From the NCBI GenBank assembly GCA_900473415.1, contig UCLR01000010.1, positions 249,732-313,731 on the forward strand: a DNA stretch of 64,000 nucleotides. The letters are read 5' to 3'. Position numbers and translations under genes: made by a program. The DNA is from Hyphomicrobiales bacterium (GTDB lineage: Bacteria > Pseudomonadota > Alphaproteobacteria > Rhizobiales > Beijerinckiaceae). Below the pieces are notes generated by a model. It saw only the letters and a program-made list of their open reading frames with translations, ran no database searches and was not told the origin of the DNA. Below are positions 25,989 to 34,132 of this stretch, in pieces. The number at the start of each line of letters is the position of its first letter. Within the stretch, counting starts at the first letter, position 1.

Positions 25989-26969
25989 ATGGCTTTGCTG
26001 AAGAGACTGGCGGGCGCCATGCTCGCGCTATGCGCAGGCTTGGGCGCCGCTCATGCTGAGGACTGGACGCCGCGACGCACCGTCAACGTCGTCGTGCATA
26101 CCGGCCCCGGCGCCGGCGGCGACGCCTTTGCCCGCGCCGTCATCAACGTGATCGAGAAGGAGAAGCTGAGCACGGCCCGCTTCGTCGTCGTCAACAAAAC
26201 CGGCGGCGGCAGCACCAACGCGATCAACTTCGTCGCGAGCAAGGAAGGCGACGACACCACGCTTGCGGTCTATGCCAGCAACTGGACGACGGACTACCTC
26301 GTCCAGAAGGACGCGATGACCTCGCTGCAATCGCTCACGCCACTCGCCAATCTGATCTTCGAGCCGGCGCTGCTCGTGGTGCGGGCCGATTCTCCCTTCA
26401 AGACGCTGAAAGATTTCATCGACGCAGCGAAGGCGGCTCCCAACAAATACAAGCAGGCCGGCGGCACGCCGCTTGGGCGCGACGCTATGTTGCGCCATAT
26501 CCTGGTCGCGCATACCGGTGCCCAGTGGCCGCTGGTCTCCTTCCCCAGCGGTGGCGAGCGCCTCTCGGCCATCCTCGGCGGCCATGTCGAGACGCTGGTG
26601 CTCGACGGCTCGGAAGTCGGGGATTTCATCGAGTCCGGCAAGCTGCGGGCGCTGGCTCAGGTCTCGGACGTGCGCGTGCCCACGTTCCCGAAAGACGTTC
26701 CCACGATCAAGGAGGCGGGCTACGACATCCGCATCCCGCTGCAGCCGCGCGGCATCGTCGGCCCGCCCAAGATGTCGCCTGCCGCGGCAGAGTACTATCG
26801 CAAGCTGTTCGCGAAGGTGATCGAGACCCCGAGCTGGAAAAAGTACGTCGAGGAGACGCGGGTCCAGACCTCTTATATCGCGGCTGACGACCTGGCAGCC
26901 TTCCTCGCGAAGATCGCAGATGGCACGCGCAACGCGCTGAAGAGCGCGAATATCGAAGTCATCCGCTAG
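25989..26969 (+). CDS. tctC: tripartite tricarboxylate transporter substrate-binding protein (Bug family)
   Basis: This 326-residue periplasmic binding protein has a signal peptide of 23 residues ending AHA. The mature part begins with a variant Bug block RTVNVVVHTGPGAGGD, and the ligand loop is VVNKTGGGSTNAINF near residue 73. The ATG at 25989 has a GGAG-containing site (AGGAGAGGAAGTC) upstream; an in-frame ATG at 25959 gives an unlikely N-terminus. It opens the plus-strand TTT unit and should deliver ligand to the TctB/TctA pair that follows after a 92-base gap. Confidence 0.93.
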   Translation: MALLKRLAGAMLALCAGLGAAHAEDWTPRRTVNVVVHTGPGAGGDAFARAVINVIEKEKLSTARFVVVNKTGGGSTNAINFVASKEGDDTTLAVYASNWTTDYLVQKDAMTSLQSLTPLANLIFEPALLVVRADSPFKTLKDFIDAAKAAPNKYKQAGGTPLGRDAMLRHILVAHTGAQWPLVSFPSGGERLSAILGGHVETLVLDGSEVGDFIESGKLRALAQVSDVRVPTFPKDVPTIKEAGYDIRIPLQPRGIVGPPKMSPAAAEYYRKLFAKVIETPSWKKYVEETRVQTSYIAADDLAAFLAKIADGTRNALKSANIEVIR

Positions 26970-27061
26970 CGCCCTTCCGCTTCAGCCAAGGCCGGATCTG
27001 CTTCTTCTTTTGGGAGAGCAGATTCGGATCCCGCGCCCGCCCACCATCTCGGAACGACACC

Positions 27062-27562
27062 ATGCTGAGCCAGAAGCTCGCACTCGGGGACGTGCTCTCC
27101 GGCCTCGCCCTGGCGCTGCTCAGCGTCTACATCATCTCGGCCTCGCTCTCCTGGAGCGTGATCGGCGAGATGGGCCCCGGACCGGGCTTCTTCCCGATCC
27201 TCTACGCTGCCGTCATGCTGCCGGCGTCGCTTTGGCTCCTCGTCCGCGGCATGCGCGGGCCACGCCCTGCGACGGCAGCGGTCGAGCCCGCCGAGGACGA
27301 CGCCGAAGCCGATGGCGAGGGCGGAGGAACACAGGCGGCGCTGGCGACCTGGCTCGCGCTCGCCGTGACGGTGCCGGTGATGTCGCTCGCCGGCTTCGTC
27401 GCCGGCTGCTTCGGGCTGTCCTTCTTCGTCGCCAAGGTCGTCTTTCGCCGGTCGCTGCTGGCGAGCACACTCTCCTCGGCGGGCATCGCGCTCGGGCTCT
27501 ATGTCCTGTTCCAGGTCCTGCTCGACGTCGACCTCCCGGCCGGCCTGATCGGAGGCCGCTGA
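27062..27562 (+). CDS. tctB: tripartite tricarboxylate transporter TctB family protein
   Basis: This 166-residue membrane protein has four predicted helices. The first begins LSGLALALLSVYIISASLSW and ends in the GEMGPGPGFFP block typical of TctB. A charged loop (about residues 73-95, EPAEDDAEADGEGG) separates helices 2 and 3. The gene is 3 bases before tctA. It is the small subunit of the second TTT system. Confidence 0.9.
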   Translation: MLSQKLALGDVLSGLALALLSVYIISASLSWSVIGEMGPGPGFFPILYAAVMLPASLWLLVRGMRGPRPATAAVEPAEDDAEADGEGGGTQAALATWLALAVTVPVMSLAGFVAGCFGLSFFVAKVVFRRSLLASTLSSAGIALGLYVLFQVLLDVDLPAGLIGGR

Positions 27563-27565
27563 GCC

Positions 27566-29083
27566 ATGGACGTCATCTCCGGTCTCGCCCATGGGTTCGG
27601 GGTCGCGCTGGGGCCCGCGAACCTGATGTGGTGCTTCGTCGGCTGCTTCCTCGGCACCGTCATCGGCATCATCCCGGGCCTCGGCCCAGCCGCGACCATC
27701 GCGATCCTGCTGCCCGTCACCTACAACATGGACCCGACCGGCGGCATCATCATGCTGTGCGGCATCTATTACGGCGCAAAATACGGCGGCTCGACCACTT
27801 CGATCCTGCTGAAGATGCCCGGCGAGGCGTCCTCCGTCATTTCCTGCATGGATGGCTACGAGATGGCCCGCAAGGGACGGGCTGGCCCCGCACTCGGCAT
27901 CGCGGCGATCTCGTCATTCGTCGCCGGCACGGTCGGCGTAGTGCTGCTGAGTTTCCTTGCCCCGCCCATCGCCGAGTTCGCGCTGTCGTTCAGCTCGCCC
28001 GAATATTTCGCGCTGATGCTGATGGGGCTGTCGCTGGTCGTGCTGCTCGCCGGCGATGACATCGTCAAGACCGTGCTCTCGCTGCTCCTGGGCCTATGGC
28101 TGACGAGCATCGGCACTGACCTCTTCACCGCGCAGACGCGCTTCACCTTCGGCCAGATCTCGCTGCTCGACGGCATCGACTTCATGTCGCTGGCGATCGG
28201 CGTCTTCGCGATCTCGGAGATCATGCTCAGCATCGAAGCGCGTGAGCGCGTCCGCCTGCTGACGATTCCCAAGGGGTTCAAGAATCTCCTGCCGAGCCTC
28301 GAGGAGCTGAAGGCCTGCCGCTTCGCCTTCCTCAACGGCTCGATCACGGGCTTCATCATCGGCGTTCTTCCCGGCGCCGGCTCGACGATCTCGTCCTTCG
28401 TCGCCTATGGCGTCGAGAAGGCCGTCTCGCGCCATCCTGAACGCTTCGGCACCGGCGTTCCCGAGGGGCTGGCGGCCCCCGAGGGCGCGAACAACGCCGA
28501 TACCGGCGGCGCTTTGCTGCCTGTGCTGACGCTCGGCATCCCCGGCGGCTCCTCGACGGCGATCCTGATGTCGGCGCTCGTGCTCTGGGGCGTCAGGCCC
28601 GGCCCGCTCCTGATGACCCAGCAGCCGGACATCTTCTGGGGCCTCGTTGCCAGCATGTATGTCGGCAACGTCGTGCTTCTGATCATGAACCTGCCGCTGA
28701 TCGGGCTGTTCACGCAGATCCTGCGTGTCCCGCTCTACGTGCTCTTCCCGATCATCATGGGTGTCGCCATCGCGGGTGCCTACGGCGTCTCGGGCAACAT
28801 GTTCGGCGTCGGCCTGCTCGCCGCCTTCGGCCTCCTCGGCTACGGCATGCAGAAACTCGGCTTCCCGGCTGCACCGCTGATCCTCGGCTTCGTCCTGGGC
28901 GACTCCATGGAACGGGCCCTGCGCCAGTCCCTGACGATGTCGAATGGCGATCCGTCGATCCTCGTTGCCCGGCCGATCTCGGCGGTGCTGCTCGCGCTCG
29001 CGGCACTGATCCTGCTGTCGCCGCTCCTTCGCCGGTTGAGAAACCGGCAGCGTGGGCCGGCGCCGGGCTTGCCGACGGCCTGA
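27566..29083 (+). CDS. tctA: tripartite tricarboxylate transporter permease TctA
   Basis: This 505-residue large membrane subunit has GIIPGLGPAATIAILLPVTY near residue 32 and YYGAKYGGSTTSILLKMPGE near 68. In the second half it has GVLPGAGSTISSFVAYGVEK and GIPGGSSTAILM. These are closer to the classical TctA motifs than those of the other copy at 19342-20838. It ends 53 bases before an MmgE/PrpD gene on the same strand, so the layout repeats that of the minus-strand unit. Confidence 0.95.
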   Translation: MDVISGLAHGFGVALGPANLMWCFVGCFLGTVIGIIPGLGPAATIAILLPVTYNMDPTGGIIMLCGIYYGAKYGGSTTSILLKMPGEASSVISCMDGYEMARKGRAGPALGIAAISSFVAGTVGVVLLSFLAPPIAEFALSFSSPEYFALMLMGLSLVVLLAGDDIVKTVLSLLLGLWLTSIGTDLFTAQTRFTFGQISLLDGIDFMSLAIGVFAISEIMLSIEARERVRLLTIPKGFKNLLPSLEELKACRFAFLNGSITGFIIGVLPGAGSTISSFVAYGVEKAVSRHPERFGTGVPEGLAAPEGANNADTGGALLPVLTLGIPGGSSTAILMSALVLWGVRPGPLLMTQQPDIFWGLVASMYVGNVVLLIMNLPLIGLFTQILRVPLYVLFPIIMGVAIAGAYGVSGNMFGVGLLAAFGLLGYGMQKLGFPAAPLILGFVLGDSMERALRQSLTMSNGDPSILVARPISAVLLALAALILLSPLLRRLRNRQRGPAPGLPTA

Positions 29084-29136
29084 GCACGGCCCGGCCACCT
29101 TTCCCCGTTCCAGCTTATTGCCTTCCGGAGACCTCG

Positions 29137-30486
29137 ATGTCGTCCCTCAGCCAGACTCTCGCGCAATTCGTGGTGGACCTTCGCTACGAGGATATCCCTG
29201 AGAGCATCGTAGCGGTGGCCCGCAACGCCCTGATCGACTCGGTCGGCGTCATGGTCTTCGGTTCGACCCTGCCGTGGAGCCGCATCGTCATCGATTATGC
29301 AACAGCCTATGGCGGCGCCGGCACGAGCTCGATCATGGGCACCGACGCCAAGGTCGCCACACCCTTCGCCGCGCTGGCCAACGGGACGTTGGCCCATGCG
29401 TTCGAGATGGACAATCTCCGGCAGCCGAGCGCGGGCGTTCACCACGGCTCGACGATCGTGCCGTCCTTGCTCGCCATGGCGGAAGAACGGGGTTCCAGTG
29501 GGCGGGACGTGATCACGGCCTTCGTCGCCGCCTCCGAGGCCATGTCCCGCATCGGGCTCGCCGCCGACAACACTGCCGAGAAGCTGGGCTTCCACTCGCC
29601 GGGCCTTACCGGCACCTTCGGCTCGGCCCTTGCGGTCGGGCGGCTGACCGGCCTCTCAGTCGAGCAGCTGGCGCAGGCGCTGGGAATTGCGGGCTCGCTC
29701 TGCTCGGGCCTGCTCGCCTTCTCCAAGGCCGGCAATGGCGGCATGGTCAAGCGGCTCCATACCGGTCGCGCTTCCGAAGGTGGCGTGCTCGCTGCCCGGC
29801 TGGCTGAAGGTGGCTTCCATGGCCCTTCGGTCGTGTTCGAGGGCAAGTTCGGCTTCTTCGAAGCCTTCACGCGCAACCCCAAGATGGAGGCTTTGCTGGC
29901 AGGGCTCGGCTCGACCTGGGAGACGGCGCGCATCTGCACCAAGCGCTACCCCTGCCACATCACGGCGCACACTCCGGTCCGCGCGCTCGACGAGCTCAAG
30001 ACCGCGCATGGCTTCGACGGCGACGATATCGTCCGGATCGACGTGGCGAGCAGCGAAAAGGTGCTGAGTCATCACAATCTGACCAAGGCCAACGACGTCA
30101 CGACCGTGCAATACAGCCTGCCGTTCTGCCTTGCGACGACGGCTTATCGCGATCCTACCGACCCCAATTCCTTCCTCAACAATCCGCATGAGGATGCCGA
30201 CATCGTCGCGCTGGCGCAGCGCGTCAACGTCTCGCTGAACGAGGAGAGCCTTCAGCCTGGCTCCGCCTGGGCGACGCGCATGCGCGTGGTGCTGAAGGAT
30301 GGTCGAGAGCTCACCAATGAGCGGCGCGACTTCCGCGGCGCGCCGAGCGACCCGATGTCGGACACGGAGTTCGACCAGAAGTTCCTGGCGAACGCCGGAA
30401 GCCTCGGCGAGCGTGCGCCTGTCCTGTTGTCCCGCCTGCGGCAGCTGGAGACGCTGGCGGATCTGCGCGGTCTCTGCAGCGCGTAA
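29137..30486 (+). CDS. MmgE/PrpD family protein
   Basis: This 449-residue protein is the third member of the family in the window. It shows ANGTLAHAFEMDNLRQPSAG near residue 84, GIAGSLCSGLLAFSK near 185 and VKRLHTGRASEGG near 204. The pattern is more like the copy at 22456-23898 (RASENG) than the one at 17972-19345. It ends the second TTT unit and probably transforms the imported acid. Known activities of the family (dehydratase, decarboxylase, epimerase) cannot be separated by eye. Confidence 0.9.
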   Translation: MSSLSQTLAQFVVDLRYEDIPESIVAVARNALIDSVGVMVFGSTLPWSRIVIDYATAYGGAGTSSIMGTDAKVATPFAALANGTLAHAFEMDNLRQPSAGVHHGSTIVPSLLAMAEERGSSGRDVITAFVAASEAMSRIGLAADNTAEKLGFHSPGLTGTFGSALAVGRLTGLSVEQLAQALGIAGSLCSGLLAFSKAGNGGMVKRLHTGRASEGGVLAARLAEGGFHGPSVVFEGKFGFFEAFTRNPKMEALLAGLGSTWETARICTKRYPCHITAHTPVRALDELKTAHGFDGDDIVRIDVASSEKVLSHHNLTKANDVTTVQYSLPFCLATTAYRDPTDPNSFLNNPHEDADIVALAQRVNVSLNEESLQPGSAWATRMRVVLKDGRELTNERRDFRGAPSDPMSDTEFDQKFLANAGSLGERAPVLLSRLRQLETLADLRGLCSA

Positions 30487-30493
30487 CGGCGCC

Positions 30494-30510
30494 CCGCAGC
30501 TCAGCTGCGG
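30494..30510 (+). terminator. 8-bp GC hairpin after the MmgE/PrpD gene
   Basis: CCGCAGCT-C-AGCTGCGG is a perfect inverted repeat 8 bases after the stop of the plus-strand gene. The loop would open to a few bases in RNA. It lies between convergent genes. No T-run follows, so termination is a guess from position. The remainder of 30487-30620 has no separate gene, only an in-frame continuation of the minus-strand gene past its stop. Confidence 0.4.
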
Positions 30511-30620
30511 TCGACCTTGAGATAGTTGATCGCATCGAGGAGCGCCCACGATCGCCACGAAATCCGCGGAGACAGGCTGGATATGGGAGACTTCACGACC
30601 ACTCCAGCCGGCTTCAAGGC

Positions 30621-30878
30621 CTAGGCCTGCTGCCGACCCAGATTCTCGATTTTTGACACGACAAGGTCGAAAGTCTTGTTTTCTTCGAGCAGTGCCATGC
30701 TGATGTCGCCATTCTTCAGAGCCAGGAGCAATTCTTCTTTGAATCTCTCTGCAGCTTCGGCGCCGTCGCGCGACGCAATATGCTTCATTGCGAATTCCAG
30801 GCTGAGCAATAGCGTATTCAATATGATCTTGATCTGCTCCATGCTCGTTTCGCTGACGTTTTCGCTCGCATCGACCAT
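30621..30878 (-). CDS. small hypothetical protein, helical and acidic
   Basis: This 85-residue protein has no recognised domain. It starts MVDASENVSET and is predicted to be mostly helical, with a pattern of Leu and Ile at helix spacing (IKIILNTLLLSLEFA). There is no signal peptide. I chose the ATG at 30878 because GGAG lies 6 bases upstream; ATGs at 30890 and 30917 are in frame. The TAG stop sits inside the 12-base palindrome AGGCCTAGGCCT (30617-30628), and the same frame stays open for 39 more codons to a TGA at 30501. The role is unknown. Confidence 0.6.
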   Translation of the reverse strand: MVDASENVSETSMEQIKIILNTLLLSLEFAMKHIASRDGAEAAERFKEELLLALKNGDISMALLEENKTFDLVVSKIENLGRQQA

Positions 30879-31069
30879 TTTCCACTCCATCGCGCACCGG
30901 TAACCACGACTGATCAACCGCCTGTCGGCTCGGCTGTTCCGGGGTGCGTCTCCTGCTCCCCACAGAGATCACCCGCCGATCGCAGAAGATGAACGTCAGC
31001 GAACAATCGCGTTCAGGCCGCGTTCCAACGTCGACGGCTCTACTGCACAGAGCAAAGAGGGAGATTCCC

Positions 31070-31387
31070 ATGCGTCGATTTGTAATGACGGCTTTGATCG
31101 GTCTTGGCGTCGCTGCTGCTCTGACTTCAGCCGATGCCAGCGAAACGCTGCCCCAGGACATCTCGCAGCGACTTGATCGGCAGCCGGTCCAGTTCACGAT
31201 GACCGAAGCCAAGCGCGAGCGGCTCATGATCATCCAGGAGAACATGGCACGGCAGCGCTACTACGGGCGCGGTCATGGCTACGGCTACGGCGGCTATGGC
31301 TACGGTCATCCCCACCGCTATGGCGGTCCGCCTCCGTGGGCGCCGGCTCACGGCTATCGTCGCGGCTATTACGACAGCCGCTGGTGA
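31070..31387 (+). CDS. small exported Gly/Tyr-rich protein
   Basis: This 105-residue protein has a signal peptide of about 24 residues (MRRFVMTALIGLGVAAALTS then ADA). The mature part has a short charged region and then a repeat-rich tail with many GYG and HRYGG units, ending DSRW. I chose the ATG at 31070, which has GAGGGAG 5-6 bases upstream; the frame is open from 30944 but that part has no start signal. It is probably periplasmic or surface-associated. Similar Gly/Tyr/His-rich small proteins occur widely in Hyphomicrobiales with no known function. Confidence 0.7.
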   Translation: MRRFVMTALIGLGVAAALTSADASETLPQDISQRLDRQPVQFTMTEAKRERLMIIQENMARQRYYGRGHGYGYGGYGYGHPHRYGGPPPWAPAHGYRRGYYDSRW

Positions 31388-31444
31388 GCCGGAGGTCGCC
31401 TGCAGCTAGCTTAGGCCGGGATCGCGTTCCGTAGCGGTCCGGAC

Positions 31445-32725
31445 TCAGCGGGCCGCAACGGCGAAGAAATCGGGCGGGCCCATCTGGCCGCCCTTGAGGA
31501 CGATATCGAGCCCATCGAGATGCTCTGCCGTGCTGTGGGCGCGGCAGAGCGGGGCGCCTGCGACCATCGGAGCACGATAGGACAACCCCCAGACGTCGAG
31601 CGCCTCGATAGCGAGCGTCGAGGTATCGCCGCCGGCCACCAGAAGCCGCGCGACGCGCGCCTCCCGCATGATCTCGCGTAGCAAGCGGCCTGTCGCCTCC
31701 GCGACAGCGCGCGGCGCGAGCGGCTCGCCATCGGGCGGCCGGGTCATCAGCATCGTGTCGCCGGCACCCAGCAGCGCCAGTGCCTGGCGGCGCAGCTCAT
31801 CGGCGTGGCCGGCCTCCCCGAGCAACCTCGCTGGGTCGATCTCCAGCCGGGAGAAGCCAGCCGCGTTTTCGACCTGCGCGCGCGTGACCGGAGACAAGGA
31901 GCCGACCAGCGCCAGGACCGGCCCCGCCTGTAGCAAGGATGCAGCCGACGGGGCCGTGCCGACGCGGTCCGGTTCAAGCTCGGCGGCCATCTGTGCGACA
32001 GAGCTGGCCCCCACCGCCAGCATCGGCCCTGCGGCCAATGGCTCCCGCAGGATCCCGGCGATCGCCGCCAGATCTTCCGCTCGCGACACGTCGAAGAGGA
32101 CGGCCTGCGCCCCGCCCGTCCGTGTTTTGTCGAGCGCGGCCGCGCCACCCGACCCCTCATGGGCGCGATAGTCCACGAGGCCGATGGGCTTGAGCCTCTG
32201 CTCCGCGAGATGGCGGCGCAGATCGGCCTCAGCCATGGGCGTGACCGGGTGGCGGCTCATCGTCGGGTGGCGGTCGATGCGATGGACCTCGCCGCCGGTG
32301 CCGGCTGCAGCGAAGAGTTGCCCGAACAGGCAATAACGGCCGAGATTGGGCTGGCCTCCGAGGATCGGCACGAGCGGGTTCGGGAAATGCGGCTTCAGCG
32401 CGGCGACCGCCGCACCGATGCTGCCGACATGCGGGGCGCTGTCGAAGGTCGAGCAGCATTTGTAGTGCATCAGCCGGACGCCGAGACCGGCAAAGAAGCG
32501 GCCGGCGGTGTCGAGAACCGGCGCCATCTCGGCCGGGGCCATGGAGCGGGTCGCGCCCGCGATGCCGACAGCGTCGAGTGGGCCGGCGGCCGCAAGCTGC
32601 TCCGGCGTCGGAATGCCGAGAAAGAGCAACGCCTTGAAGCCGCGCTCGGCCAGCGTCGCGAGCGTGTCGGTGGCGCCGGTGAAATCGTCGCCATACCAGC
32701 CGTAATGCGGCGCGGGGCCCACCAT
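31445..32725 (-). CDS. four-carbon acid sugar kinase family protein (DUF1537), probable 3-oxo-isoapionate-type kinase
   Basis: This 426-residue cytosolic kinase has the N-terminal substrate-domain motif YGDDFTGATD (residues about 11-20) and the C-terminal nucleotide-domain motifs VAGGDTST and LKGGQMG. It starts 5 bases after the stop of the RuBisCO-like gene, so the two are coupled. Family members phosphorylate four-carbon and branched acid sugars (threonate, erythronate, 3-oxo-isoapionate). Pairing with a RuBisCO-like decarboxylase is the arrangement known for OiaK with OiaX in D-apionate breakdown, so this assignment is likely but inferred. The frame is open far upstream (to 33241), which is only antisense of the neighbouring gene. 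Confidence 0.88.
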   Translation of the reverse strand: MVGPAPHYGWYGDDFTGATDTLATLAERGFKALLFLGIPTPEQLAAAGPLDAVGIAGATRSMAPAEMAPVLDTAGRFFAGLGVRLMHYKCCSTFDSAPHVGSIGAAVAALKPHFPNPLVPILGGQPNLGRYCLFGQLFAAAGTGGEVHRIDRHPTMSRHPVTPMAEADLRRHLAEQRLKPIGLVDYRAHEGSGGAAALDKTRTGGAQAVLFDVSRAEDLAAIAGILREPLAAGPMLAVGASSVAQMAAELEPDRVGTAPSAASLLQAGPVLALVGSLSPVTRAQVENAAGFSRLEIDPARLLGEAGHADELRRQALALLGAGDTMLMTRPPDGEPLAPRAVAEATGRLLREIMREARVARLLVAGGDTSTLAIEALDVWGLSYRAPMVAGAPLCRAHSTAEHLDGLDIVLKGGQMGPPDFFAVAAR

Positions 32726-32730
32726 GGGCT

Positions 32731-34005
32731 TTAGCTGGCCCTGGCGCCGAAGAAGTCGAGCGCCTGCTTCAGCTCTGGCTGCGCACGCGCGGCCTCCGTG
32801 AGCGAGACGCCTTCGGCCACGGCCGCCCAGGCCTGCCGGATGCTGACGACGCCGGCAGCCGGGCCGCCGGGATGGGCGAGGATGCCGCCACCGGCCATGA
32901 AGAGCAGGTCGGAATGGCCAATCGCGTCCCAGGTCGGCTGGGCGGTGCCGGCCCACTGGCCGGAGGAGAAGGCGGGCAGGACGCGGTCGTCGAGGCCATC
33001 GGTCAGCGGCGTCACGCAATCGCGGGCGGAGGTCACGACCTCCTCGTCTTCCTGCGCGAATTTGCCCTGCAACCCGTGGACATGCATGTGGTCGACACCG
33101 GCCAGCCGCCAGAGGACCTGATAGGCTTGGAAGGAAATCCCGAGCAGAGGGTGGCGCGAAAAGGCGCCGTAACCGTTGCGATGACCGTGAAGCGCCAGAT
33201 CGGTCGAGCGGCGCAGCGTCTCGATCGAAGAGAAGCCGCACCAGTTCAGGCTGGCCATGACGCAGGTGCCTTCCTCCCGCGCCACGAGATCGGCATGACG
33301 GCGCATGGCATCGGTCTCGTCGGTGATGTTGAACGCGACCATGACCTGCTTGCCCGTCCTGTCGGCATGGCGGCGAACCGCGGCCATGACGGCAGGCACG
33401 CGCTCGGCCAGAGGCGCGTGATCGGGATTCGCGCTGATCTCGTCATCCTTGATGAAGTCGAGCCCAGCCTCGCAGAGCTTCGTCACCAGGTCGGCGGTCT
33501 CAGTGGCACTCAGCCCGACATTCGGCTTGATGATCGAGCCCACCATCGGACCTTCCATCACTCCGGTCAGCGTGCGCGTGCCGGCGATACCCTGCTGCGG
33601 CAGCGGGAAGCGGCGGCGGAAGGAGGCCGGGACGGTGATGGTGTCGAGCCTGAGCCCCGTGACTTCGCCGAGGTCGAAGAGATTGCCGGCGACGATCGAG
33701 GCCAGCGTCGGCAGGTTCGCGCCGACATTGGCGATGGGGAAGGAGATCGCGACGCGAGCGCGCCGCCAGGGCCCCGCAACGCCCTTCCGGGCGAGCCAGG
33801 CGTTGGGCAGGCTCGGCTCGGATACGCTCTCCAGCTCGGTGATGCTGGTCACGACGGCGCGCGTGCGGTCGCGCAGCTCGTCGGTCTCGCCGGCGACGCG
33901 GGTAAAGGTGCCGCTCGACTGCTCGCCGGCCATGACCTCGGCGACCTTCGCCGGGTCAAGGGGCGTCTCGATGAGATAGGTGGCTTCGAAGCGGTCGTCG
34001 GTCAT
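32731..34005 (-). CDS. RuBisCO large subunit-like protein, probable acid-sugar-phosphate decarboxylase (OiaX type)
   Basis: This 424-residue form-IV RuBisCO-like protein keeps the catalytic core. Lys160 is in SIIKPNVGL, the carbamate Lys186 with Asp188 and Glu189 is in GLDFIKDDE, His275-Arg276 is in HGHRNGYG, and Lys315 is in HGLQGKF. These match the lysines and metal ligands of true RuBisCO. It starts at the ATG at 34005, 9 bases after AGGA. No small subunit or phosphoribulokinase is nearby, so carbon fixation is unlikely. Next to a DUF1537 kinase it resembles OiaX, which decarboxylates 3-oxo-isoapionate 4-phosphate. A different branched acid sugar is possible, since ApnO and ApnL are not in the window. 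Confidence 0.9.
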   Translation of the reverse strand: MTDDRFEATYLIETPLDPAKVAEVMAGEQSSGTFTRVAGETDELRDRTRAVVTSITELESVSEPSLPNAWLARKGVAGPWRRARVAISFPIANVGANLPTLASIVAGNLFDLGEVTGLRLDTITVPASFRRRFPLPQQGIAGTRTLTGVMEGPMVGSIIKPNVGLSATETADLVTKLCEAGLDFIKDDEISANPDHAPLAERVPAVMAAVRRHADRTGKQVMVAFNITDETDAMRRHADLVAREEGTCVMASLNWCGFSSIETLRRSTDLALHGHRNGYGAFSRHPLLGISFQAYQVLWRLAGVDHMHVHGLQGKFAQEDEEVVTSARDCVTPLTDGLDDRVLPAFSSGQWAGTAQPTWDAIGHSDLLFMAGGGILAHPGGPAAGVVSIRQAWAAVAEGVSLTEAARAQPELKQALDFFGARAS

Positions 34006-34032
34006 CGGACGCATTCCTGGGACTTCATCGGC

Positions 34033-34115
34033 CGTCATTCTCGGGCTCGACCCGAGGATCTCATGACCAGAGGGCGCTGGTGCCCGAGATGGTCGGGTCA
34101 AGCCCGACCATGACG
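34033..34115. repeat. composite palindromic element, copy 1
   Basis: The element is bounded by CGTCAT and ATGACG. Inside are a left hairpin (CTCGGG/CCCGAG), a weak middle pairing (ATCTC/GAGAT) and a right hairpin, ATGGTCGGG at 34089-34097 with CCCGACCAT at 34103-34111. It fills the gap between the VOC gene and the RuBisCO-like gene. The right 23 bases differ at one position from those of copy 2 at 53467-53559. Confidence 0.75.
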
Positions 34116-34132
34116 CGTGGCGCCGGTCGCGA

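Noticed and set aside
32726..33241. N-terminal extension of the DUF1537 kinase frame
   Set aside because: Lies wholly inside the RuBisCO-like gene; the kinase family N-terminus begins right after the ATG at 32725.
32731..34005. Carbon-fixing RuBisCO
   Set aside because: Sequence is of the RuBisCO-like type, with no small subunit, phosphoribulokinase or carboxysome genes nearby and an acid-sugar kinase and transporter as neighbours.
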